Below are positions 19,106 to 29,169 of a DNA stretch of 64,000 nt, piece by piece. The DNA is from Gammaproteobacteria bacterium (GTDB lineage Bacteria > Pseudomonadota > Gammaproteobacteria > DSM-16500): assembly GCA_021325575.1 (NCBI GenBank), contig JAJPGW010000013.1, forward strand, positions 1 through 64,000, read 5' to 3'. Every line of letters starts with the position of its first letter. Within the stretch, counting starts at the first letter, position 1. Under the pieces are notes generated by a model. That model was not told the origin of the DNA, made no database searches, and saw nothing but the letters and a program-made list of their open reading frames with translations. Made by a program: the position numbers and the translations under genes.

Positions 19106-20137
19106 CTAATCCCAGCTCATAACGACTTTACCACTTTCTCCGGATTCCATGATTTTAAACGCCTTTTCATAATCTTTAATTTGGAATTCATGCGTGATGA
19201 CGGGCTTAATATCTAGGCCGCTTTGCAACATGGTTATCATTTTGTACCAGGTTTCAAACATTTCACGGCCATAAATGCCTTTGATGAATAAGCCTTTTAA
19301 GATGACCTGATTCCAATCGATTTGTGTTTCGCGAGGTAAAAATCCGAGGAGAGCGATTTTTCCAGCGTGATTCATGTGTTTTAACATTTCATCAAATGCA
19401 GTTGCATTTCCTGACATTTCGAGGCCTACGTCAAAACCTTCGCGCATGCCTAATTCTTGCATGACATTGTCTAATGATTTTTTTTGTGGATTAACAGCAA
19501 GGGTTGCGCCCATTTTTTTGGCGAGCGCGAGACGATATTCATTCACATCTGTAATTACAATATGTCGTGCACCAACATGACGCGCGATGGCAGCGGCCAT
19601 AATACCGACGGGGCCTGCACCGGTAATCAAGACATCTTCGCCTACTAAATTAAATGAAAGAGCCGTATGCGCTGCATTTCCAAAAGGATCTAAAATAGAT
19701 GCTTGATCATCTGGGATATCACTTGGGACTGGATAAGCATTTTCAGCGGGAATCACTAAATATTCTGCAAAACAGCCTGTGCGAGTGACGCCAACACTTT
19801 CGTTTCGACGACATAAATGACGACGACCAGCGCGGCAATTGCGGCAAAAACCACAGGCGATGTGACCTTCACCTGAAACTCGAGCGCCGACTTTGATGGT
19901 GTGGCTTTTCACTTCTTTGCCCATTTCAACGACTTCGCCGACAAACTCGTGGCCGATAATGAGCGGCACTTTAATAATTTTTTGGGCCCATTCATCCCAT
20001 TTGTAAATGTGCATGTCGGTGCCGCAAATTGCGGTTTTTTTAATTTTTATCAAAACATCATTGTTGCCGACTTTCGGCATCGGCGCATCAAACAGTGAAA
20101 TGCCGGGTTCAGCTTTGAGTTTGGCGAGCGCTTTCAT
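19106..20137 (-). CDS. tdh: L-threonine 3-dehydrogenase
   Basis: 343 residues. Oxidises L-threonine with NAD to 2-amino-3-ketobutyrate. Catalytic zinc ligands are Cys38 (CGTDMH) and His63 (GHE); structural zinc cysteines are 95, 98, 101 and 109. The NAD fold is [13 protein letters not shown]. The gene overlaps the 3' end of kbl by 29 bases, with TAGGAG inside kbl, so the two are co-translated. Kbl takes the product to glycine and acetyl-CoA. Confidence 0.98.
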   Translation of the reverse strand: MKALAKLKAEPGISLFDAPMPKVGNNDVLIKIKKTAICGTDMHIYKWDEWAQKIIKVPLIIGHEFVGEVVEMGKEVKSHTIKVGARVSGEGHIACGFCRNCRAGRRHLCRRNESVGVTRTGCFAEYLVIPAENAYPVPSDIPDDQASILDPFGNAAHTALSFNLVGEDVLITGAGPVGIMAAAIARHVGARHIVITDVNEYRLALAKKMGATLAVNPQKKSLDNVMQELGMREGFDVGLEMSGNATAFDEMLKHMNHAGKIALLGFLPRETQIDWNQVILKGLFIKGIYGREMFETWYKMITMLQSGLDIKPVITHEFQIKDYEKAFKIMESGESGKVVMSWD

Positions 20138-21326
20138 GCGATATCACTCCTAATTTTTTACCGACTTTAGCAAATGCGGCGATGGCTTTGTCTAAGTGTT
20201 CTTTTTCATGTCCTGCAGAAATTTGTGTACGGATTCGTGCTTGTCCATGTGGAACTACAGGATAAGAAAATCCGATGACATAAATGCCTTCGTGTAATAA
20301 TTCATCGGCCATGGTTTTTGCGAGTTTCGCATCACCTAACATCACAGGAATAATAGGATGTTCGCCGGGAATTAATTTGAATCCGAGTTTTTGTAATCCA
20401 GCGCGGAAATAGGCGCTGTTACTATGAACTTTTTTAATTAAATCATGACTGGATTCCAGCATGTCGATCACTTTGATTGATGTTGCAGTGATGACAGGTG
20501 CAAGCGTATTTGAAAATAAATAGGGGCGTGAACGATTGCGTAACCAGTCGATCACTTCTTTTTTGCCGCTGGTGTAGCCGCCGGATGCGCCGCCTAAGGC
20601 TTTGCCGAGTGTGCCAGTGATAATATCCACTCGACCCATTACGTTGTGATATTCATGTGTGCCTTTGCCATTTTTTCCCATGAAACCGACAGCGTGTGAA
20701 TCATCGACCATGACCATCGCGTCATATTTATCGGCTAAATCGCAGATCGCAGGTAAATTGGCGATAATGCCATCCATGGAAAAAACGCCGTCCGTTGCAA
20801 TTAATTTGAAGCGGCAGTCTTTAGCTTCTTTTAATTTAGCTTCAAGATCTTGCATATTATTATTTTCATAACGCAAGCGTTTGGCTTTGCAGAGTCTGAT
20901 ACCATCGATAATGCTTGCATGATTGAGTGCGTCACTGATAACAGCATCTTCCGGACCTAATAATGTTTCAAATAATCCACCGTTAGCATCAAAACAGGAG
21001 GAGTAGAGAATAGTATCTTCCATTCCTAAAAAATGGCTAATACGTTTTTCGAGTTCTTTGTGATCGGTTTGCGTGCCACAAATAAAGCGCACGGAGGACA
21101 TGCCAAAGCCATATTTTTCTACGGATTTTTGTGCCGCTTTAATCAATTCAGGATGATTGGCTAATCCAAGATAATTATTGGCACAAAAATTTAAAACTTC
21201 TGCATTATCTTGTACTTTGATGGCTGCTTGTTGCTGGGAAGAGATAACACGTTCATTTTTGTAAAGTCCATTTTGTTTTAATTGCTCAATTTCATGCGCA
21301 AGATGATTAATAAAAGCTTGTTTCAT
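20109..21326 (-). CDS. kbl: glycine C-acetyltransferase (2-amino-3-ketobutyrate CoA ligase)
   Basis: 405 residues. PLP enzyme cleaving 2-amino-3-ketobutyrate with CoA to glycine plus acetyl-CoA, the second step of threonine degradation. The PLP lysine is Lys242 in [25 protein letters not shown] carries the cofactor aspartate and histidine. The last residues (about 393 on, [15 protein letters not shown]) extend a little past the usual end and encode the tdh overlap. AAGGGAT precedes ATG. Confidence 0.98.
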   Translation of the reverse strand: MKQAFINHLAHEIEQLKQNGLYKNERVISSQQQAAIKVQDNAEVLNFCANNYLGLANHPELIKAAQKSVEKYGFGMSSVRFICGTQTDHKELEKRISHFLGMEDTILYSSCFDANGGLFETLLGPEDAVISDALNHASIIDGIRLCKAKRLRYENNNMQDLEAKLKEAKDCRFKLIATDGVFSMDGIIANLPAICDLADKYDAMVMVDDSHAVGFMGKNGKGTHEYHNVMGRVDIITGTLGKALGGASGGYTSGKKEVIDWLRNRSRPYLFSNTLAPVITATSIKVIDMLESSHDLIKKVHSNSAYFRAGLQKLGFKLIPGEHPIIPVMLGDAKLAKTMADELLHEGIYVIGFSYPVVPHGQARIRTQISAGHEKEHLDKAIAAFAKVGKKLGVISHESARQTQS

Positions 21327-21390
21327 ATTTTATCCCTTTTTATTTTTTACCAAGGTGGTGCATTATGGAATATCTGGAAAGAAGATTCAA

Positions 21391-21425
21391 ATCCAATTCC
21401 CGCAGAAATTCTGCGGGAATTGGAT
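21391..21425 (-). terminator. perfect 17-bp hairpin, likely terminator of the poly-Gln peptide gene
   Basis: ATCCAATTCCCGCAGAA and its exact reverse complement flank a single base. It lies immediately past the stop of the leftward small gene and before kbl. The following minus-strand sequence has only a broken T-tract (ATTTGAATCTTC), so termination is likely but not certain. Confidence 0.6.
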
Positions 21426-21429
21426 AAAA

Positions 21430-21630
21430 TTATTGTTGCGGATGATTTTTATATTGGATCATTTGTTGCTGATGCTGGTTGTGATGTTGTTGATGCATCA
21501 TTTGGCGTTGTTGCTGTTGTTGTTGCTGCAATCGTTTGCTCTGCACGCCAGCATCAATTGCACCCGCAAAAGTGCTAGAAGACAGAAGAGCTAAGATGAA
21601 TAATGGGATGATCGATTTTAAAAATTTCAT
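21430..21630 (-). CDS. exported poly-Gln/His/Met-rich peptide
   Basis: 66 residues. A good signal peptide (MKFLKSIIPLFILALLSSSTFAGA) is followed by about 42 residues made mostly of Gln, His and Met: a run of seven Gln, then MMHQQHHNQHQQQM. GGAG lies seven bases before ATG. The composition suggests metal binding or aggregation. The Gln run is encoded by mixed CAA/CAG codons, a potential site of length change. Function unknown. Confidence 0.7.
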   Translation of the reverse strand: MKFLKSIIPLFILALLSSSTFAGAIDAGVQSKRLQQQQQQQRQMMHQQHHNQHQQQMIQYKNHPQQ

Positions 21631-21667
21631 TGATTACACTCCATGTGAATTTAGGGCTTATTTATTA

Positions 21668-22876
21668 TTACACATTCACAGTTAGTTTTAAAGAATAGGA
21701 GTCTCGAATACTTCTATTAATACCATTAATTAAAAAAGTGCCGGTAGTCACATTGATACTTTTATTCTGAATGAAAGCGTGAGCATAGCTTCCGTCAATA
21801 ATAAAATATTTGTTAATTTCATAACCCGCAGATGCGCCTAAAATCACGCTGTTTCCGTTGGTAATTTGATAACTGCTATTGCCAGGCGATTCATTGTAGG
21901 TTGCGGCCGCGCGAACTATCCATTTAGGCGTAATCTTATATTGCGTACCGCCCGTTACTATCCAGGTGTTATGCCAATGAAACGGGATTGTTGCACTGGG
22001 AACAATCTGGGCAGTAGGGCCGACCTGGGTTGCAACATTATGTAGTGTGACCGTATTAAAAATACTCCATTGCACTCGTTGAGCGGTGCCAATGAATCCT
22101 AATTTAGGCGAGACAAATTGGCTGACAGTCAAAACACTTCGCGCCGGCGTCCAAAAATTAAAAGAATAATTATTGGAAACGAGAGGAGTCATGGTTTCTA
22201 GGGTGCTAGTACCGCTTAAGTGATAACTAATCGCCGTATGATAATTAAAACCAATCAGCGTGGCTTTGGCAGGTTGTAACAATAAACCAACATCACCGCC
22301 AAAACTCTTGCTGCTGGCATCATTGCGGCTTTGAACATCTGGAATATTTAAACTCGGAAAACCCGAAATCGGTTGCAGCAGAAAATTAGCATAAGAATAA
22401 GTGATGCTGGCACCCACCGACAGCACGTCATTTACTTTGACCCCAATGGCAGGAACGATATCAACGTCTTTGATGCTGTTAGTGGCTTGAACATATCGCA
22501 ATAAAGTATTCTCGTCGAGTTCGCGATCAAAAATATTTGAAATCACAGCGATACCTGTTGTGATGTTTTTAGTGACGGGTAACGCAAAGTAGAATGACGG
22601 TAAATAATAATTGGTATTGGTGTTGGTTGTGCCAGTTTGGGTAAGACCTGTGGCAGTCTGTGTTGATTGGCCAGTAAATTGAGTATGAAAATACGCAACG
22701 CTGCCGAGGCCAATGATTTGCGGATTTTTCAAAAGAGTGAGTGCTGCCGGATTAAAGTCAACCGCAGTCGCATCATTGACGACGGCAGTACCAATTGTCG
22801 ATTCAATAAATGAAGCGAATGATGATAATGGTAAAAGTAATAAGGCTGTTCCAAGCCATAATCGTCGGCGGTGCAT
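21668..22876 (-). CDS. OmpP1/FadL/TodX family outer-membrane transporter
   Basis: 402 residues. Beta-barrel importer of long-chain fatty acids or other hydrophobic compounds. A signal peptide (basic RRR, then LWLGTALLLLPLSSFAS) is followed by the family plug motif NDATAVDFNPAALTLL and alternating barrel strands to a C-terminal hydrophobic strand (SLKLTVNV). Somewhat short for the family. AAGGACT precedes ATG. The substrate cannot be read from sequence. Confidence 0.9.
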   Translation of the reverse strand: MHRRRLWLGTALLLLPLSSFASFIESTIGTAVVNDATAVDFNPAALTLLKNPQIIGLGSVAYFHTQFTGQSTQTATGLTQTGTTNTNTNYYLPSFYFALPVTKNITTGIAVISNIFDRELDENTLLRYVQATNSIKDVDIVPAIGVKVNDVLSVGASITYSYANFLLQPISGFPSLNIPDVQSRNDASSKSFGGDVGLLLQPAKATLIGFNYHTAISYHLSGTSTLETMTPLVSNNYSFNFWTPARSVLTVSQFVSPKLGFIGTAQRVQWSIFNTVTLHNVATQVGPTAQIVPSATIPFHWHNTWIVTGGTQYKITPKWIVRAAATYNESPGNSSYQITNGNSVILGASAGYEINKYFIIDGSYAHAFIQNKSINVTTGTFLINGINRSIRDSYSLKLTVNV

Positions 22877-22947
22877 TCAAAGTCCTTTTTAATTTTTAAA
22901 AGTTTATCAGAAAAAAAGAATTAACACTCGGAGATTGTTTATCAGGC

Positions 22948-22963
22948 TGTCATCAGGATGACA
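22948..22963. repeat. short relic of the TGTCATCCTGAG hairpin
   Basis: TGTCATC and GATGACA flank AG, matching the outer ends of the hairpin at 8682-8710 with its centre deleted. It lies between the FadL gene and the next small gene, just after the latter's stop, and may act as a weak terminator. Confidence 0.45.
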
Positions 22964-22968
22964 AAATG

Positions 22969-23250
22969 TTATAACGATTTGCGAAAGGTCAGCTCTTTTT
23001 CTTCATTTTCGAGAAAATCAATCACTTCTTTCAGAGCTGCATCCATCTCCGCAAGACCATGAGGTTTTTTGCGCAGAGCATTTTGGACTTTTTTAAATTC
23101 TTTTTCAAAATCTTTATTGTTTTGCAATTCAGGCATCCCGGCGCGCATTAACACAAGGCGCTGAAAACGCCCAGCAAAATCATCTACAGAGAGGGGATTG
23201 GATTGAATAGCACTAATCCATTGAGCAGGTAACACTTTTGTTAAAGCCAT
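22969..23250 (-). CDS. small hypothetical protein
   Basis: 93 residues from ATG 23250, chosen because AAGGTGG lies at the right distance; a GTG three codons upstream overlaps that ribosome site. Soluble, helical and charged (for example NKDFEKEFKKVQNALRKK). Divergent from sdhE across about 120 bases. Not recognised. Confidence 0.65.
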   Translation of the reverse strand: MALTKVLPAQWISAIQSNPLSVDDFAGRFQRLVLMRAGMPELQNNKDFEKEFKKVQNALRKKPHGLAEMDAALKEVIDFLENEEKELTFRKSL

Positions 23251-23371
23251 ATTGCCCACCTTAATTATCTGTTTTATTCTAACCGTCCGTGGTAGGCCGT
23301 TTTGCGCTTTCTTATACTTTAAGCATACTGTGAGATATTAACTTTCGCAACATCAAAATCGAGGATTTTTC

Positions 23372-23629
23372 ATGTCAGAAATTCCACCCCAATTACGCTG
23401 GGCTTGCCGCCGTGGTATGCTGGAACTGGATGTTTTATTGGGAAATTATCTCAATGAGGTTTATCCTAAGGCAGACTCGCGCGAACAAGCGTTGTTCGTG
23501 AAATTGCTGGATCAATCCGATCAAGATTTATTTGAATGGTTAACCGATAAAAAACAGGCAACCGACCCTGAAATTGAAATAATGGTGAAAAAAATCCGTG
23601 AACATGCCCGAACTCGAGCTCGATCTTAA
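23372..23629 (+). CDS. sdhE: succinate dehydrogenase assembly factor 2 (SdhE/YgfY)
   Basis: 85 residues. Small helical protein that helps attach FAD covalently to SdhA and related flavoproteins. The family motif RGMLELD at 14-20 contains the critical Arg14-Gly15 and Glu18. Length is typical. It overlaps the following ygfX-like gene, the same arrangement as in E. coli. Confidence 0.94.
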   Translation: MSEIPPQLRWACRRGMLELDVLLGNYLNEVYPKADSREQALFVKLLDQSDQDLFEWLTDKKQATDPEIEIMVKKIREHARTRARS

Positions 23630-24017
23630 TCCGTCTAAGCAATTTATTATGTTGTTTATGCTGGCCATGGTCGCCTGTCTCATTATTATCGCGAATTTAA
23701 GCATTTTATTATCGATTAAAATTTTCTTGTGGCTGTTTGTTTTAAGTTACGGCGGCCATGCATTATTATTAAGTGGGTTTTTAAAAATGAAAAAATCGAT
23801 CCGAAAAATAAGATTAATAGGCGATATCTGTGAATTCTCCGATCAACTTCATTCTTATCCAGTTAAACTATTGGGTGATTCAGTGGTGTCCCGATTTTGT
23901 TGTATTTTGCGCTACAAAACGCCTGATTATTTTTTAGCGCAAAGCTGTGTGATTTTTCGGGATTCCCTGAAACAGGACGATTATCGAAAATTATTGGTCT
24001 ATCTAAAATGCCATTAA
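23604..24017 (+). CDS. YgfX/CptA-like inner-membrane protein
   Basis: 137 residues from ATG 23604, overlapping sdhE by 26 bases. Two adjacent membrane segments (about residues 12-33 and 36-58) precede a small cytosolic domain. The end, with [11 protein letters not shown] and later [16 protein letters not shown], fits the YgfX family pattern of a conserved Asp-x-x-Arg-x-Leu helix. In E. coli the neighbouring gene of sdhE encodes YgfX, described as a toxin acting on MreB and FtsZ. The assignment rests mainly on position and topology. Confidence 0.75.
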   Translation: MPELELDLNPSKQFIMLFMLAMVACLIIIANLSILLSIKIFLWLFVLSYGGHALLLSGFLKMKKSIRKIRLIGDICEFSDQLHSYPVKLLGDSVVSRFCCILRYKTPDYFLAQSCVIFRDSLKQDDYRKLLVYLKCH

Positions 24018-24057
24018 TATAGTACTATGGCACCCTTCGATAAGTGCTTGGTTAGTT

Positions 24058-25851
24058 ATGCAAAATATTCGTAATTTTTCAATTATTGCCCATATTGATC
24101 ATGGAAAGTCCACGCTAGCGGATCGGTTAATTCAGATCTGCGGCGGTTTGACGGAGCGGGAGATGTCTGCTCAAGTTTTGGACTCTATGGATCTCGAAAA
24201 AGAGCGGGGCATTACCATTAAAGCGCATAGTGTGACGCTCTATTACAACGCCAAAAATGGCCAACGATATCAATTGAATTTTATTGATACCCCGGGGCAT
24301 GTGGATTTTTCATATGAAGTCTCTCGGTCCTTGTCTGCTTGCGAAGGGGCATTATTGGTGGTGGATGCTGGCCAGGGCGTCGAAGCGCAGACGCTGGCTG
24401 TTTGTTATACCGCCTTAGAACAAAATCTTGAAGTCATCCCTGTTTTAAACAAAATTGACTTGCCTCAGGCTGAGCCTGAACGCGTGATCAAGGAAATCGA
24501 AGAAATCATCGGTCTTGAAGCACAAAATGCATTACGGGTTAGCGCAAAACAAGGGATTGGCATCGATGAATTACTTGAACGAATCATCAGTGATATTCCG
24601 GCGCCTAAAGGTGATATTAAAGCGCCTTTGCAAGCGCTGATCATTGATTCCTGGTTTGATAGCTATCTTGGCGTCGTTTCGCTAGTTCGTGTGAAAAACG
24701 GTGAATTAAAATCCGGCGACAAAATGCAAGTGATGTCGACAGGTAAAAATTATGAAGTCTCCGATATCGGCGTATTTACGCCTAAACGCGAATCAACCGG
24801 CATTTTACGCGCGGGCGAAGTGGGTTATGTCGTGGCGGGTATCAAAGACATTAATGGTGCACCCGTTGGCGATACATTGACACACGCGCGACATCCGGCG
24901 ACAGAACCTTTGCCGGGATTTAAGAAAATTAAACCGCAGGTTTATGCTGGATTATTTCCAGTGAGTTCCGATGATTTTCCTGCATTCCGTGAAGCACTCG
25001 CCAAATTATGCTTGAATGATGCTGCATTATTTTTTGAACCCGAATCATCCGAAGCATTAGGCTTTGGTTTTCGTTGCGGATTTTTGGGTCTTTTGCACAT
25101 GGAAATTGTGCAAGAACGATTAGAGCGTGAATATAATTTAAATCTGATTACGACCGCGCCGACGGTGGTTTATGAAGTGATTACGACAAACGGTGAAACA
25201 CTTTATATTGATAATCCTTCCAAATTACCCGCGGTAAATTACATCGAAGAGATTCGCGAACCGATTGCTAAAGTAAATATTTTAGTGCCGCAGCAATATT
25301 TGGGAAATGTAATTACACTCTGTATTGAAAAACGCGGCGTGCAGAAAAATATTCAATATCTCGGCAATCAAGTTTCATTGACGTATGATATTCCAATGAA
25401 TGAAGTGGTGCTGGACTTTTTTGACCGCTTAAAATCTTGTAGTCGTGGGTATGCTTCGCTTGATTATAGCTTCTCTTATTTTCAGGCCGCAGATCTTGTA
25501 AAATTGGATTTATTGATTAACGGTGACAAAGTGGATGCGTTAGCGATGATTGTGCATCGCGATCATTCACAATATAAGGGACGTCAAGTGGTGGAAAAAA
25601 TGCAGGAGCTGATTCCTCGCCAGATGTTTGATGTAGCAATTCAAGCGGCAATCGGTGCGCATGTTATTGCGCGCAGCACGGTGAAAGCGTTACGTAAAAA
25701 TGTAACCGCAAAATGCTACGGCGGCGACGTGTCCCGTAAACGAAAATTGTTAGAGAAACAAAAAGAAGGTAAAAAACGCATGAAACAGGTCGGAAGTGTG
25801 GAAATTCCGCAGGAGGCGTTTTTGGCGGTGTTGAAGGTAGATAAAAAGTAA
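24058..25851 (+). CDS. lepA: translation elongation factor 4
   Basis: 597 residues, full length. Ribosomal GTPase related to EF-G, involved in translation under stress and 30S maturation. G motifs are [17 protein letters not shown] and NKIDLP. The LepA-specific C-terminal domain is present, including [21 protein letters not shown]-type residues near the end. Begins the block lepA-lepB-rnc-era-recO-pdxJ. Confidence 0.98.
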   Translation: MQNIRNFSIIAHIDHGKSTLADRLIQICGGLTEREMSAQVLDSMDLEKERGITIKAHSVTLYYNAKNGQRYQLNFIDTPGHVDFSYEVSRSLSACEGALLVVDAGQGVEAQTLAVCYTALEQNLEVIPVLNKIDLPQAEPERVIKEIEEIIGLEAQNALRVSAKQGIGIDELLERIISDIPAPKGDIKAPLQALIIDSWFDSYLGVVSLVRVKNGELKSGDKMQVMSTGKNYEVSDIGVFTPKRESTGILRAGEVGYVVAGIKDINGAPVGDTLTHARHPATEPLPGFKKIKPQVYAGLFPVSSDDFPAFREALAKLCLNDAALFFEPESSEALGFGFRCGFLGLLHMEIVQERLEREYNLNLITTAPTVVYEVITTNGETLYIDNPSKLPAVNYIEEIREPIAKVNILVPQQYLGNVITLCIEKRGVQKNIQYLGNQVSLTYDIPMNEVVLDFFDRLKSCSRGYASLDYSFSYFQAADLVKLDLLINGDKVDALAMIVHRDHSQYKGRQVVEKMQELIPRQMFDVAIQAAIGAHVIARSTVKALRKNVTAKCYGGDVSRKRKLLEKQKEGKKRMKQVGSVEIPQEAFLAVLKVDKK

Positions 25852-25865
25852 TAACTAATTAAACC

Positions 25866-25946
25866 CGTCATTGCGAGGAGCGCTTTTTGCGACGAAGCAA
25901 TCTTTCAGAGATTGCTTCGTCGCAAAAAGCGCTCCTCGCAATGACG
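25866..25946. repeat. palindromic repeat, copy 1 (perfect)
   Basis: Two 38-base arms (25866-25903, 25909-25946) are exact reverse complements around TTCAG. They begin CGTCATTGCGAGGAGCGC and end GACGAAGCAATCT. It lies between lepA and lepB, close upstream of the lepB ribosome site, and could affect transcription through the operon. This is the most perfect of eight copies. Confidence 0.95.
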
Positions 25947-25969
25947 ATGAAGAAAATAGGGGATAATGA

Positions 25970-26746
25970 ATGAATTTTAATTTTGAACTCATCTTGTTTT
26001 ACGCCACACTCGTCTGCGGCGTGATTGTTTTACTCGATGTCATTTTCTGGGCAAAAAATCGATCCATTACCCATAAAAAAATGCCTATGATAATCGATTA
26101 TGCGCGTTCCTTTTTTCCCGTATTATTGATCGTTTTTCTGATTCGTTCATTTTTATACGAACCGTTTCGTATTCCAACGGGTTCGTTAAAGCCGACCTTA
26201 AATGTCGGCGATTTTATCGTCGTGAATAAATTTGATTACGGCGTACGATTACCGGTTTTACATAAGAAAATTTTCAAAGTGAGCGAGCCCAAACGCGGTG
26301 ATATATTTGTTTTTCGCTGGCCGCCGAATCCTTCAGTGGATTTTATCAAGCGCGTAGTGGGTGTACCCGGTGACCACATTAGTTATATCGACAAAGTGCT
26401 TTACATTAATGGCGAAAAAATTCCGCAATCCTTCATCAAAAATACCACGGACGAAGATGAAACGGGACATAGTTGGACCGTCGAACTTAAATTAGAAAAT
26501 TTACTCGGCATCGAGCATGAAATTTATCAAACACCGTCTCGCATCGATACCGATTTTCGTGATCTTGTAGTTCCTAAGGGCATGTATTTTGCGATGGGCG
26601 ATAATCGTGACGATAGCGCTGACAGTCGTTTTTGGGGATTTGTGCCGGAAGAAAACATTGTCGGCAAAGCCAGCATGGTGTGGATGAGCTGGAATTCGGA
26701 TGATCATTCCATTCGCTGGGACCGAATTGGCCGAAAAATTCATTAA
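25970..26746 (+). CDS. lepB: signal peptidase I
   Basis: 258 residues. Inner-membrane serine peptidase that removes signal peptides from exported proteins. Two N-terminal membrane segments (about 6-27 and 48-63) precede the catalytic Ser72 in PTGSLKPTL and Lys127 in FIKRVVGVPGDH. The conserved GDNRDDSADSRFWGFVP follows near the end. The usual Met after the catalytic serine is Leu here. AGGGGAT precedes ATG. Confidence 0.97.
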   Translation: MNFNFELILFYATLVCGVIVLLDVIFWAKNRSITHKKMPMIIDYARSFFPVLLIVFLIRSFLYEPFRIPTGSLKPTLNVGDFIVVNKFDYGVRLPVLHKKIFKVSEPKRGDIFVFRWPPNPSVDFIKRVVGVPGDHISYIDKVLYINGEKIPQSFIKNTTDEDETGHSWTVELKLENLLGIEHEIYQTPSRIDTDFRDLVVPKGMYFAMGDNRDDSADSRFWGFVPEENIVGKASMVWMSWNSDDHSIRWDRIGRKIH

Positions 26747-26758
26747 AGAGTTTTTAAC

Positions 26759-27424
26759 ATGAGCGATGAGTTAAGCCGAAAATTAGGATATCAATTTAAT
26801 AATCAGACCTTGCTGACAACGGCGCTCACCCATCGCAGTCGTGATAATGATAATAATGAACGTCTGGAATTTCTCGGCGATTCCATTGTCAATTGTGTCA
26901 TCGCAGAAGCTTTATATTTACAATTTCCACGCGCGCAAGAAGGAGATTTAAGCCGTTTGCGCGCATCGCTGATCAATCGCGATACGCTAGGTGAACTGGC
27001 TCGCGAATTTGATTTAGGACGTTATTTATTATTGGGCCCTGGCGAATTAAAAAGTGGTGGTAGCGAACGTCTTTCCATTTTATCTTGCGGGATGGAAGCC
27101 GTGATTGGTGCGATTTATCTTGATAGTGATTTTAAATCGGTGCGCGATGTGATTTTAAAATGGTATCAACCGTTATTAACATCACTTCCCGAAAAATCCA
27201 GCCAAAAAGATCCAAAAACCACCTTGCAGGAATATTTACAAAGCCGCCGCATGCCATTGCCCGTGTATACGGTAGAATTGGCAGAAGGTGAACAGCATCA
27301 ACAAACGTTTACTGTCAGTTGCCAAGTCGAAGGCATCGCAGAAAAAGTCTTAGGCAAAGGCTCAAGCCGTCGACGTGCAGAACAAGAAGCCGCCACTCTT
27401 ATGTTAGGAATTCTAAAAAAATGA
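26759..27424 (+). CDS. rnc: ribonuclease III
   Basis: 221 residues. Double-strand RNA endonuclease processing rRNA and other structured RNAs. The catalytic signature [12 protein letters not shown] (34-45) and [15 protein letters not shown] are followed by a double-stranded RNA-binding domain (about 153-221). Stop and the era start overlap as ATGA. Confidence 0.98.
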   Translation: MSDELSRKLGYQFNNQTLLTTALTHRSRDNDNNERLEFLGDSIVNCVIAEALYLQFPRAQEGDLSRLRASLINRDTLGELAREFDLGRYLLLGPGELKSGGSERLSILSCGMEAVIGAIYLDSDFKSVRDVILKWYQPLLTSLPEKSSQKDPKTTLQEYLQSRRMPLPVYTVELAEGEQHQQTFTVSCQVEGIAEKVLGKGSSRRRAEQEAATLMLGILKK

Positions 27425-28308
27425 ACCTCTCCCGCTGCGGATACATCGCGATCATTGGTCGACCGAATGTTGGCAAATCCACTTTATTAAATGCCATCTT
27501 GGGAAAAAAAATCAGTATTACTTCACGCAAACCCCAAACCACGCGATCACAAATTTTAGGGATCAAGTCACTCGATAACATCCAGGCCATTTTTATTGAT
27601 ACGCCCGGCATTCATAAACAAGAAAAATTTGCGATGAATCGCTACATGAATCGTCTCGCAAGTTCGGTGATTCCGGATGCGGATATTATTTTATTTATGA
27701 TCGAAGCCGGTCGCTTTCAAGAAGAAGATGAACTGGTGCTGCAAAAATTACAATCCGCCCATGCGCCGGTTTTTTTGCTGATTAATAAAGTAGACACCAT
27801 TAAAGATAAAAATCAATTACTGCCTTTTATTGAAAAAATGTCGTCGAAATATTCATTTGCCAATATCTTTCCGATTTCTGCGACTAAAATGAAAAATGTC
27901 ACCGAATTGGAAAAAGCCATTTTTAAATTATTGCCCGAAGGCCCGCATTTATTTCCTGATGATCAGACGACAGACAAAACCGACCGATTCCAAATCGCTG
28001 AATTAATCCGTGAAAAATTAATTCGCGCGACGGGTCAGGAAATTCCTTACAGCACAACGGTCGAAATTGAATCCATCAAAGAAGAAAAAAAACTACTGCA
28101 CATCAGCGCCATCATCTGGGTCGAACGCGAAGGCCAAAAAGCCATTGTGATTGGCAAAGAGGGTGAACGATTAAAAAAAATCGGGACACTGGCCCGCAAA
28201 GATATCGAACAGTTATTAAATCAAAAAATTTTTTTACGACTTTGGGTGAAGGTAAAAGATCGCTGGACGGATGATGAGCGGGCGTTGCAGAGTTTGGGGT
28301 ATTTATAA
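27421..28308 (+). CDS. era: GTPase Era
   Basis: 295 residues from ATG 27421, which overlaps the rnc stop. Binds the 3' end of 16S rRNA and helps 30S assembly. G1 is GRPNVGKS (13-20); DTPG and NKVD follow, and a C-terminal KH domain shows [14 protein letters not shown] longer frame starting upstream inside rnc was rejected. Confidence 0.98.
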   Translation: MNLSRCGYIAIIGRPNVGKSTLLNAILGKKISITSRKPQTTRSQILGIKSLDNIQAIFIDTPGIHKQEKFAMNRYMNRLASSVIPDADIILFMIEAGRFQEEDELVLQKLQSAHAPVFLLINKVDTIKDKNQLLPFIEKMSSKYSFANIFPISATKMKNVTELEKAIFKLLPEGPHLFPDDQTTDKTDRFQIAELIREKLIRATGQEIPYSTTVEIESIKEEKKLLHISAIIWVEREGQKAIVIGKEGERLKKIGTLARKDIEQLLNQKIFLRLWVKVKDRWTDDERALQSLGYL

Positions 28309-28349
28309 TATCGCAGGTTCTGAACAGCGCAGACTTGTTGTTGGTGCAC

Positions 28350-28429
28350 GTCATTGCGAGGAGCGTTTTTTTGCGACGAAGCAATCTTTTGGAGATTGCT
28401 TCGGCCTAAAAAGCAGGCCTCGCAATGAC
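28350..28429. repeat. palindromic repeat, copy 2 (imperfect)
   Basis: Begins GTCATTGCGAGGAGCG, has the central GCAATCT...AGATTGC pairing and ends CCTCGCAATGAC. The right arm diverges in the middle (TCGGCCTAAAAAGCAGG). It lies between era and recO. Confidence 0.9.
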
Positions 28430-28452
28430 TTGTGTAATAGAGAGGAGCAATC

Positions 28453-29169
28453 ATGCGTGTTAACTTACAACCAGCATTCGTATTACACCAACGCTCCTAC
28501 CGCGAAACCAGCCTATTAATCGATTGCCTAACCCTCGAATACGGCCGAATCTCCCTAGTCGCCCGCGGCATCAGAAAACCGCGTTCCCGCTTGCGCGCAT
28601 TGCTTCAGCCCTGTGTGCCGTTATTAATTTCCTATCAAGACCAATCCGAACTCGGACTCCTTTTTTCAGCTGAAGCCGATGGTATTCCCATTGCCCTGAA
28701 AGGGCAGAGTCTATTAGCCGCATTTTATCTGAATGAGTTGCTAATGCGTGTACTGCATAAACATGACCCTTTCCCAGGAATTTTTGCCGTTTATCGGGAA
28801 ACTTTACAGGCCTTACAACAGGGCAATTTATTACAAAAAACCCTGAGGCTCTTTGAAAAAAAAGTGCTAACAGAGCTCGGCTACGGGCTGCAATTGCAGT
28901 ATGATATTGCAGAAGGCAAAGGGTTTTCAGTGGAAAAAGTGTACCGTTTTTATCCTGAACAGGGTTTTGAATGCCTCAAACAAAATGACCCGGTTTCCGA
29001 AGTCTTTATTTTTTCAGGAAAAAGTTTATTAGCATTTGCCAACGATACCCTAGAAAACGAGGAATCGTTACGCGATGCTAAACGATTAATGCGGCTTGCA
29101 TTTGCCCCTTTAATTGGTGCAAAACCGCTACAAAGCCGCAAGCTATTTATTGAGGTAGATACAGTATGA
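28453..29169 (+). CDS. recO: DNA repair protein RecO
   Basis: 238 residues. Loads RecA onto SSB-coated single-stranded DNA in the RecFOR pathway. An N-terminal OB-fold (FVLHQRSYRETSLLIDCLT...GRISLVARGIRKPRS) is followed by a helical C-terminal domain. No zinc-finger cysteines are apparent, as in other gammaproteobacteria. GAGGAG precedes ATG, and the stop overlaps the pdxJ start (ATGA). Confidence 0.96.
   Translation: MRVNLQPAFVLHQRSYRETSLLIDCLTLEYGRISLVARGIRKPRSRLRALLQPCVPLLISYQDQSELGLLFSAEADGIPIALKGQSLLAAFYLNELLMRVLHKHDPFPGIFAVYRETLQALQQGNLLQKTLRLFEKKVLTELGYGLQLQYDIAEGKGFSVEKVYRFYPEQGFECLKQNDPVSEVFIFSGKSLLAFANDTLENEESLRDAKRLMRLAFAPLIGAKPLQSRKLFIEVDTV

Noticed and set aside
27319-27420. Longer start for era inside rnc
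   Set aside because: Era homologues start at about ATG 27421, which overlaps the rnc stop as ATGA; the extra 34 residues are just rnc read in another frame.
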